In this document: in pieces, positions 56,848 to 64,000 of the stretch
Layout: every line of letters begins with the position of its first letter
How positions within the stretch are numbered: position 1 is the stretch's first letter
DNA from: Globodera rostochiensis
Taxonomy: Eukaryota; Nematoda; Chromadorea; Rhabditida; Heteroderidae
Length of the DNA stretch: 64,000 bases
Direction of reading: 5' to 3'
Assembly (NCBI GenBank): GCA_018350325.1
Contig: JAEVLN010000001.1
Span: forward strand, 6,539,254 to 6,603,253
Program-made: the position numbers and the translations under genes
Notes under the pieces: model-generated
The model's input: only the letters and a program-made list of their open reading frames with translations
The model's database searches: none
What the model was told of the DNA's origin: nothing

Positions 56848-57503
56848 TTCAACTGGGCGCTCACAACTGGGCGCCCATTATAAAAGGGTCGTCTGGGCGC
56901 CCGTTAAAATTTTTTTTTAAATTTTTCAAAATTTTGAAAATTAATGAGGTATAAAGTGTACTTGGTGTTATGTGGCAACCAGAAATTTTTTTTAAAGTTA
57001 ACAGAAAGGTGGTTCCGGGGGTTATAGGGGTCGTAGAATCCGTTTCGAACACCGAATTCTAACAATTTTCGAAATTTCAGAAACGTGCAAAATAATTTAT
57101 GCATGAACCCAAAAAGGTTAAAACTTTCAAAAAATGCACGAAAACGTTTGTAATGATATAACGAACCCCTATGACAGGGTGGCATAGCCTAAGCATTTAA
57201 AAAATTTTTTTATCGTGACCGCAATCCTTAAAGATTGACGTCAATTTGATTGTATTTTAGTTATTTGATGAAGATTTCAGCATAAAATCATCTGAAAACA
57301 TTTTAAAAATTTTTGAAAAAATATTTTTAAAAAGTAAACATTGGCGCCCAGATATGACCATTTTATAATGGGCGCCCAGTTGTGAGCGCCCAGTCGTGAG
57401 CGCCCAGTTGTACCCGGCGCCCAGTCGTGAGCGCCCAGTTGTACCCGGCGCCCAGTCGTGAGCGCCCAGTTGTACCCGGCGCCCAGTCGTGAGCGCCCAG
57501 TTG
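56848..57503. mobile_element. Element with GGCGCCCA inverted termini and internal tandem repeats
   Basis: The left end (CAACTGGGCGCTCACAACTG, then GGCGCCCATTATAAAA) is the inverse of the right part (TTTTATAATGGGCGCCCAGT, TGTGAGCGCCCAGTTG). The right end is expanded into about four copies of a unit of about 32 bp (GAGCGCCCAGTTGTACCCGG, CGCCCAGTCGT). No transposase frame. The ends do not follow the YARNG rule and no clear target duplication is seen. Confidence 0.55.
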
Positions 57504-58158
57504 ACCCCAATCGTTAAAATTGTCGTTTCAAATTTTTACGCAAATCATCTGGAATGATCAAAGCTTTGACTTTCTGTCCCAAAATTAAAATTGTCCGTCC
57601 GTCACCAATTTCCCATTAAAAGATTCGCCGATTAGTCTGGACTCAAAAATCAAAATGTTAATTGACCAATTGTAATGTTTTGTTTATTATACACAAATTG
57701 ATGAAAATTGTTCCCCTAATTACTGATAATTATAATAATTAATTGTGCCGACCTTTGGTTGCTGAGAGAATTTGGGGACGAGCAAAAAGAGCCGTAACAT
57801 TTATTTGTTCCGCTTTTTTGTGCCCGTAAAGCCGTCCGTGCACAGAGAATTGGCCACATTGATAGCGGGCGGGGGTTTGTCGTGTTATTTTTATACAAAA
57901 TTCATGGAAATATTTTGGAATTGGAATTTCGTTGAAAGATCGAGACTCAAAAACCGAAACTGAAAGTGTGGATGCTGTCGGGATTTTCTCAATATCCCGT
58001 GGGATTGAATTTGGCCAAGAATTTTTTGGGGATTATCGGGATTAAGCCGGGATACCGAACCCAAAGAATCGGTTTGGCGCCTGTCTCTACTCGAAACCCC
58101 GGCCATTTCTCGACCCAATAATAACAAAAACGCATTTTTAATGTTTCAACTTTTTCAG

Positions 58159-58368
58159 CAAGTTCAAAAAGTGGGGCAGCAAAAGGGCGGGAATTGCGCT
58201 GACGTGAGGACTTTGACGGGCGATGGTTGCGCGATTTACGACCATTTTACACATTTTCAGGTCGAGCAGTACTGGGACGGCGGCTGTCATACGAAATGCA
58301 ATTCCGTTAAGAAATGCCGCGTTGGGGTGATAAATATTTTGAAATTTAATTTACATTGTTCTCAATAG
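58159..58368 (+). pseudogene. Truncated copy of the 46-48 kb cysteine-rich gene (exons 5-6 only)
   Basis: Exons at 58159-58203 and 58261-58368 repeat exons 5-6 of the 46-48 kb gene (QQKGGNCAD / VEQYWDGGCHTKC) with a D-to-V change and an earlier TAG. About 500 bp of the preceding intron is also copied (57.65-58.15 kb), but no signal-peptide exon is present upstream in the copy. It is therefore probably a non-functional fragment created by segmental duplication, unless spliced to an unknown 5' exon. Confidence 0.65.
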
Positions 58369-59091
58369 ATAATTAGATTAGATTATTTGGTAATTTTAAC
58401 ATTTTGTCGTTTGAATCTGTCTTTTTAAGAATGAAAATTGGTGACGGACGATTCAATTTTTGGATCAGATCGGATCATTTGAGATTTTATGACTCAAAGC
58501 TTTGATCAGTCAGATGTCTTTGATCAAATCTGAACACTTTAAAGTCGAGGGGAGCACTCAAATACAGTTTAAGGTGTGCCTTTTTCCCGTTGAACTGCTT
58601 GGCATCCTTGGACGTGACGATGCCGGCATTTGCCTTAAGCTTTGTTAGCCATCGATTGAGAAGAAGAATGGCGAGATGAAAGTGTGAAAATTGTTGTTTT
58701 TTTAAAATTATATTTATGTAAATAAAAGTGAGCATTTTGATTTTGCCATTTTTCAAAAACTAGTTTGCTCAAGTGTGCTTATGTTCTTTTGAACTGCTTG
58801 GCATCCTTGACGAATGAAATTTATTTTAATGTGGGGGGGGGGGGGAGTTCAACCTGGGTTGAACAACCCTCATTAACACATAATCAGACAAATTGCAGAT
58901 TGAATTCAAAGTTCGACGAACCAACCCGTGGGTCGCAACAGCGCATAAAACATAAACGCATAATTCAGTCTAATTTTGTTCTGTTTAATTCAAACACGAC
59001 GTTTAACAATTGCGACACAATTATCGTTTTCTATCTTTACGAAATGCTTGGCCAATTCATCCATCGCTTCCGGTCATCACACCAACGGCGG

Positions 59092-61035
59092 CTACTGCGC
59101 CAAACAAAGACGCAGGCCGCACAACAGCGGATTAATTTTACAGATCTGTTTAAATTGTTTTGGTAAAATGAATGTATCCATTAACGCATTAATTACCTTC
59201 AAACCCAACAAAACACAGTCATCATCAGTCGAGCATGTCTTATAGCATTCGTTAAGGCACTCGCTTTGGCCCTAAAAGTGCAAAATACCGTCGCAACGGC
59301 CTAATCATTGCCATGCTCCTCACTCACCGGAGGGCACCCGCCGCCGTTAGTAGCCTTGAGCGGTGCCTGAAACACGGACGGAATGGCTCACAGATTTTTG
59401 ATAGGGCGGGATCATCGGGATTGGGTTGGGGTCATCGGGATTGGGTTGGGATCATCGGGATTGGGTTGGGATCATCGGGATTGGGTTGGGGTCATCGGGA
59501 TTTGGTTGGGATCATCGGGATTGGGTTGGGATCATCGGGATTGGGTTGGGATCATCGGGATTGGGTTGGGATCATCGGGATTGGGTTGGGGTCATCGGGA
59601 TTTGGTTGGGATCATCGGGATTGGGTTGGGATCATCGGGATTGGGTTGGGGTCATCGGGATTGGGTTGGGATCATCGGGATTGGGTTGGGATCATCGGGA
59701 TTGGGTTGGGATCATCGGGATTGGGTTGGGATCATCGGGATTGGGTTGGGATCATCGGGATTGGGTTGGGGTCATCGGGATTTGGTTGGGATCATCGGGA
59801 TTGGGTTGGGATCATCGGGATTGGGTTGGGATCATCGGGATTGGGTTGGGGTCATCGGGATTGGGTTGGGATCATCGGGATTGGGTTGGGATCATCGGGA
59901 TTGGGTTGGGATCATCGGGATTGGGTTGGGGTCATCGGGATTGGGTTGGGGTCATCGGGATTGGGTTGGGATCATCGGGATTGGGTTGGGATCATCGGGA
60001 TTGGGTTGGGATCAGCGGGATTGGGTTGGGATCATCGGGATTGGGTTGGGATCATCGGGATTGGGTTGGGATCATCGGGATTGGGTTGGGATCATCGGGA
60101 TTGGGTTGGGGTCATCGGGATTTGGTTGGGATCATCGGGATTGGGTTGGGATCATCGGGATTGGGTTGGGATCATCGGGATTGGGTTGGGGTCATCTGGA
60201 TTGGGTTGGGATCATCGGGATTGGGTTGGGGTCATCGAGATTTGGTTGGGATCATCGGGATTGGGTTGGGATCATCGGGATTGGGTTGGGATCATCGGGA
60301 TTGGGTTGGGATCATCGGGATTGGGTTGGGATCATCGGGATTGGGTTGCGATCATCGGGATTGGGTTGGGATCATCGGGATTGGGTTGGGGTCATCGGGA
60401 TTGGGTTGGGATCATCGGGACTGGGTTGGGATCAACGGGATTGGGTTGGGATCATCGGGATTGGGTTGGGATCATCGGGACTGGATTGGGATCATCGGGA
60501 TTGGGTTGGGATCATCGGGATTGGGTTGGGGTCATCGAGATTTGGTTGGGATCATCGGGATTGGGTTGGGATCATCGGGATTGGGTTGGGATCATCGGGA
60601 TTGGGTTGGGATCATCGGGATTGGGTTGGGATCATCGGGATTGGGTTGCGATCATCGGGATTGGGTTGGGATCATCGGGATTGGGTTGGGGTCATCGGGA
60701 TTGGGTTGGGATCATCGGGACTGGGTTGGGATCAACGGGATTGGGTTGGGATCATCGGGATTGGGTTGGGATCATCGGGACTGGATTGGGATCATCGGGA
60801 TTGGGTTGGGATCATCGGGATTGGGTTGAGATCAGCGGGATTGGGTTGGGATCATCGGGATTGGGTTGGGATCATCGGGATTGGGTTGGGACACTCACCT
60901 TTCCATTTTCGTTGGGTGCACTGTAGGCAACCGACACCTGAAGAAGATGCAAGTCAATTTAAGCCCCAAACATTTGCCCAAAATTTAACAGACCAACAGA
61001 ACGATCAGAAGGGCCACTGAAAGCTTAGCGTTCAT
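59092..61035 (-). CDS. Small secreted 8-cysteine protein, right-arm copy
   Basis: Five exons: 61035-60994, 60937-60899, 59366-59328, 59271-59197, 59145-59092; 249 nt, 82 residues, phase 0 throughout. The signal peptide and propeptide (exons 1-2) are identical in protein to the left-arm copy, with only three silent changes. The mature region reads GCPPGQSECLNECYKTC, STDDDCVLLGLKICKIN, PLLCGLRLCLAQ. All eight cysteines are kept but about ten other residues differ and one is deleted. Intron 2 is expanded to about 1.5 kb by the same 20-bp satellite (about 74 units). Intron lengths are otherwise close to those of the left-arm gene, so both are probably intact and transcribed away from the outer edges of the palindrome toward its centre. 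Confidence 0.8.
59404..60890. repeat. 20-bp satellite in intron 2, about 74 units, with 300-bp higher-order duplication
   Basis: Plus-strand unit GGGATTGGGTTGGGATCATC, the complement of the left-arm array unit. Marker variants show a 15-unit (300-bp) duplication: GTCATCGAGATTTGGTTGGG at 60231 and 60531, GATCAACGGG near 60430 and 60730, and CTGGATTGGG at 60481 and 60781. Forward frames of over 500 codons across the array are repeat artefacts. Confidence 0.95.
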
Positions 61036-63449
61036 TGTTCGACTCAAAAGATTTGATTTTGTTTGAATGAATGTGAAGGTGAAGGAAATGAATGATTTTG
61101 CTCAACAATTCCCCCCTTTTATACGGTCGTTGGCTCTCCGTAAAATGTCACGCGATTCTTCACAAAACGAGAGACTTTTTGGGGGAAAAGCATTTTTATT
61201 TCGCGGAAAGAGCAAAAATTACAGTCACTGACTGACTGATAAGCGAGGCGAGGCCAAAGCTCGTCCAATCGGCGCCGAGGCTTTTCAATGAAAAAGCATT
61301 TGATTTTGTTGTGAAAAAGTTGGGCCTCAATTAGGACTGATAAGCAAGCTATGAACGAATAATTAATTGCCCATTTTGTGCATGCAAATGGAGTCGGAAG
61401 AGTCATTATGATTTGTCGTCGTTCGGCAACACGACCGATCAGTCCACCGGATTCCGAATGAACCCTCCCCGCCGGCAAATTACGGTAACGGAATTGCCGC
61501 TTTTTTAATTAGTGTAATTTAAATAAGACGAGCTGCTGAGGCATAGGAGCCTAGGATAATTAGGCGCCGTAAAACTAGTTGGAAACCCTCGACTAAAAGC
61601 TGACTATGCCGAACTGGAGTAAAAGTTAAAGTGCCGTTTGAGTTCCCGAGATATATTTAATTTCAATTAGGGTTTAATAGCCGCTACGCGGGTCCGGGTA
61701 CCTAAAATGTTCAGTATTACCCGTACCCGCGGGGCTAATGCCCGAATTTCCAATATTTTCCGACGGTCCATTTTCCGGACACCGAGGCATAGGCCTAGCT
61801 AGGCCTTAGTAGCCGAGGCCGTAATGATTTTCTGAATAAACTCTGGATTTGGGTATTAGGTGTCGTGCAGATTTTTAACAGAAATTAACCCCCCGGGGCA
61901 AAAATAAAAAATGGGCAAAGCAAAAGCAAACTAGTTTTTGTTTCTTATAAATTGTAATTTACCTTTTTTATTTTTTTTTCTAAAAATTTTTAAACTGTTA
62001 TTTGTAATAAAATATTTTTATCTTTAATTTTAATTTTAAAAAGAAATTAATATATATTAGTTAATTGAAATTCAAACAATAAAAGTTTTTCCATTTAATC
62101 AATACCAAAAAAAATTGTTATAATCGAAAACAAAAAATGGGAAATCAAAATGTTCACTTTTATTTACATAAATAATTTTAAAAAACAACAATTTTCACAC
62201 TTCATCTCGCCATTCTTCTTCTCAATCGATGGCTAACAAAGCTTAAGGCAAATGCCGGCATCGTCACGTCCAAGAATGTCAAGCAGTTCAACGGGACAAA
62301 GGCACACCTTAAACTGTATATGAGTGATCCCCTCGACTTTAAAGTGTTCAGATTTGATCAAAAACATCTGACTGATCAAAGCCTTGAGTCTTAAAATCTC
62401 AAATAAGTTCGCCACCAATTTCCATTTCTTTAAACGATCATCTGATCAGTCTGGGTTGAAACATTAAAAATGCGTAAAGCATCGGTTGGGACAAATATCA
62501 GTATAGACAGGTCAAACCAATTTTTCGGGCTCGTATCCCGGCTTAATCCCGATAATCCCCAAAAAAAATTCTTGGCCAACTTCAATCCCACGGGATATTG
62601 AGAAAATCCCGACAGCATCCACACTTTCAGTTTCGGTTTTTGAGTCTCGATCTTTCAACGAAATTCCAATTCCAAAATATTTCCACGAATTTTGTATAAA
62701 AATAACACGACAAACCCCCGCCCGTTATCAGTAAAAGTGGCCAATCGCTGTTTACGGACGGCTTTATGGCACAAAAAACAGGAACAAATAAATTTACTGA
62801 ACTTTTTGCTCGTCCCCAAATTCTCTCAGCAACCAAAGGTCGGCACAATTACCTAATTATTTATATTAATTATGAGTAATTAGGGGAAAAAGACCTATTT
62901 ACTGCCTCAAATTGATTTTTTTTTTATTATTTTAAAGAAAGAATTTTCGAATTAAATGCAATTTTTATAGGGCTGGCTCATTCCGTGCATAATTAATCGT
63001 TAAAACTTTAAACAAAAACCTGCAAAAAAACATTAGAATTTGTCATCGCTGATCAATCAAATCAAAGTTTTGCTAATCAAATTGTCCACCATATTTTTTT
63101 AATCACATCAAACCGTTCTTCTTGACAACTCTAATTATGGGGCTTAATCGAATTTTACATAAAACATTGAAAAGTTGGCATTAGAGCCGCCCCGCCCGCC
63201 CAATACTGAGACCACTTTTTGCTTCGAATTTATTTGCAAAAATTGATAACAAAAGTTTTATCATATTATGCTGTTAGTATTTGACGGCACGGCACAGTCA
63301 ATAGACATTTAAATTTTAAATTTATAATCATCGATCGCTTTGTTCGGCTTGGGCATTTTATTCTCGTGTTCCATCACAAGGCGAGTTTGGTCTTGCCACG
63401 CTTTTACGCGGTTTTAAGTCCCCTTGAAGTAGATTTTGGCGCGCTTAGA
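61036..63449. other. Right-arm flank and AT-rich intergenic DNA
   Basis: 61036-62455 is the inverse of the left-arm 5' flank. From about 62460 to 62890 an inverted fragment of the 57.65-58.14 kb block follows and stops at the exon 5 acceptor of the cysteine-rich gene. 62.9-63.45 kb is AT-rich with no coding pattern. Confidence 0.6.
62460..62890 (-). repeat. Inverted copy of the cysteine-gene intron block
   Basis: Minus-strand match to 47.61-48.11 and 57.65-58.14 kb: GTGGATGCTGTCGGGATTTT, ACAAACCCCCGCCCG (complement) and CCGACCTTTGGTTGCTGAGA. It ends with the sequence just before the exon 5 acceptor; the exons themselves are absent. Confidence 0.85.
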
Positions 63450-63723
63450 CAAAATAAACGGTCAAAATCACTAACGGACAAAAATGACTAACGGAAACGG
63501 ACAAAATGACTAACGGACAAAATCACTAATGGACAAAAATGACTAACGGACAAAATCACTAACGGACAAAAATGACTAACGGAAACGGACAAATGACTAA
63601 CGGTCAAAATCACTAACGGACAAAAATCACTAACGGACAAAAATGACTAACGGACAAAAATGACTAAAGGTCAAAATCACTAACGGACAAATCACTAACG
63701 GACAAAATGACTAACGATCAAAA
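63450..63723. repeat. Tandem repeat of about 17 bp, CTAACGGACAAAAATGA
   Basis: About 15 imperfect copies alternating AAAATGACTAACGGAC and AAAATCACTAACGGAC. It lies directly downstream of the stop codon of the minus-strand gene at the right edge. Confidence 0.9.
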
Positions 63724-64000
63724 TCAAAAGTACGGGTTTAGACGAACCATTACTTTTTCTGTTTTGCCACGGCTTTTCTTTCTGCCGCCGCCGCCGCTGC
63801 TGCTGCTGGCTTCGTCATATAGCCTTGTAGAGCTATTTGCTGATACTGTTCGTAGTTTTGACAATGATATTTTCTTTTAAAAAATAATTTAAAAAATTAT
63901 CCAATTCAAAGAACAGAAGCTTTGTTTGACGCTGTTGCACTTACCGGCTCAACGACCTCTCGAGAAATGGTGAAATTTGGGACGTGTGTTTGATGGCAAT
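63724..64000 (-). CDS. Partial gene, last two exons, unidentified
   Basis: Exon 63945-64000 (open to the window edge, donor GTAAGT) joins in phase 0 to terminal exon 63873-63724 ending in TGA. The peptide reads VPNFTISREVVEP then KISLSKLRTVSANSSTRLYD, a Ser/Gly run (EASSSSGGGGRKKSRGK), and ends TEKVMVRLNPYF. A competing frame in the last exon (NYEQYQQIALQGYMTKP, Ala run, lysine tail) is also open and would need a different splice phase. No family recognised. Confidence 0.5.

Larger units (their letters stand above)
53345..62455. repeat. Large inverted duplication (about 3-kb arms) with spacer
   Basis: The left arm (about 53345-56530) reappears inverted at about 58370-62455. Matching blocks in order are: the repeat X block; an AT-rich block at 53.70-53.95 = 61.95-62.20 kb; the block with TAGCCCCGCGGGTACGGGTA at 54.15 = 61.73 kb; the gene with its 5' flank; a poly-C/poly-G tract (56.15 = 58.84 kb); and an inner X block (56.24-56.53 = 58.47-58.76 kb). 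Arms differ mainly by scattered substitutions, indels and the length of the intronic satellite. The spacer (56.53-58.37 kb) holds a further partial X copy, an inverted-terminus element and a truncated cysteine-rich gene. Confidence 0.9.

Noticed and set aside
59313..61020. Very long plus-strand frames (over 500 codons, repeated GWDHRDWVGIIG) across the satellite
   Set aside because: The 20-bp unit lacks stops in three frames, so it is automatically open. Spliced minus-strand exons with a signal peptide flank it and place it in an intron.

Overview
This is eukaryotic, almost certainly nematode, genomic DNA. Genes are split into many short exons (16 to about 500 bases) that are clearly more GC-rich than the AT-rich introns and intergenic DNA. 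Introns run from about 45 bases to several kb. Most have GT-AG ends, but two of the 26 modelled introns of the phosphatase gene begin with GC. The FoxD/UNC-130-like forkhead gene, the LEPROT/Vps55 gene and the nested secreted cysteine protein fit a nematode. The tolerance of GC-AG introns and the small secreted cysteine-rich proteins would fit a plant-parasitic cyst nematode (Heteroderidae), but that placement is inference. All exon models below were built by hand from splice signals, reading phase and protein similarity; no search was run.

Layout. 3-113: 3' end of a plus-strand gene. 2.66-4.80 kb: complete 8-exon forkhead gene (minus). 4.8-14.1 kb: no supportable gene; simple repeats and homopolymer G/C tracts. 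14.1-29.5 kb: a 27-exon tandem-domain protein tyrosine phosphatase gene (minus). Its second domain is a pseudophosphatase with an insertion of about 386 residues. A secreted cysteine-rich protein gene (about 23.8-25.8 kb, plus) lies inside one of its introns. 30-42 kb (minus): low-complexity or basic hypothetical genes at 31.2-32.4, 35.8-37.0 and 40.2-41.9 kb, plus an ambiguous GC-rich coding-like block at 30 kb. 43.6-45.0 kb: complete LEPROT/Vps55 gene (minus). 46.2-48.4 kb (plus): a secreted protein gene with an internally duplicated exon pair and a cysteine-rich 3' part. 49.6-53.0 kb: long purine-rich repeats. 53.3-62.5 kb: a large inverted duplication carrying two divergently evolved copies of a small secreted 8-cysteine protein gene, each with a 20-bp satellite in intron 2, and a truncated copy of the 48-kb gene in the spacer. 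63.7-64.0 kb: 3' end of another gene (minus).

Two repeat systems stand out. First, at least eight short non-autonomous hAT-like elements can be recognised by YARNG-type inverted termini and, in most cases, 8-bp target duplications. Their interiors are reiterations of a short palindromic motif. Second, introns and flanks hold many minisatellites (20, 26, 29, 30, 50 and 56 bp units). The genes do not form one pathway. The clearest functional unit is the cysteine-rich secreted family (46-48 kb, 54.9-55.9 kb, 58.2 kb, 59.1-61.0 kb), which is being duplicated and diversified within about 15 kb.
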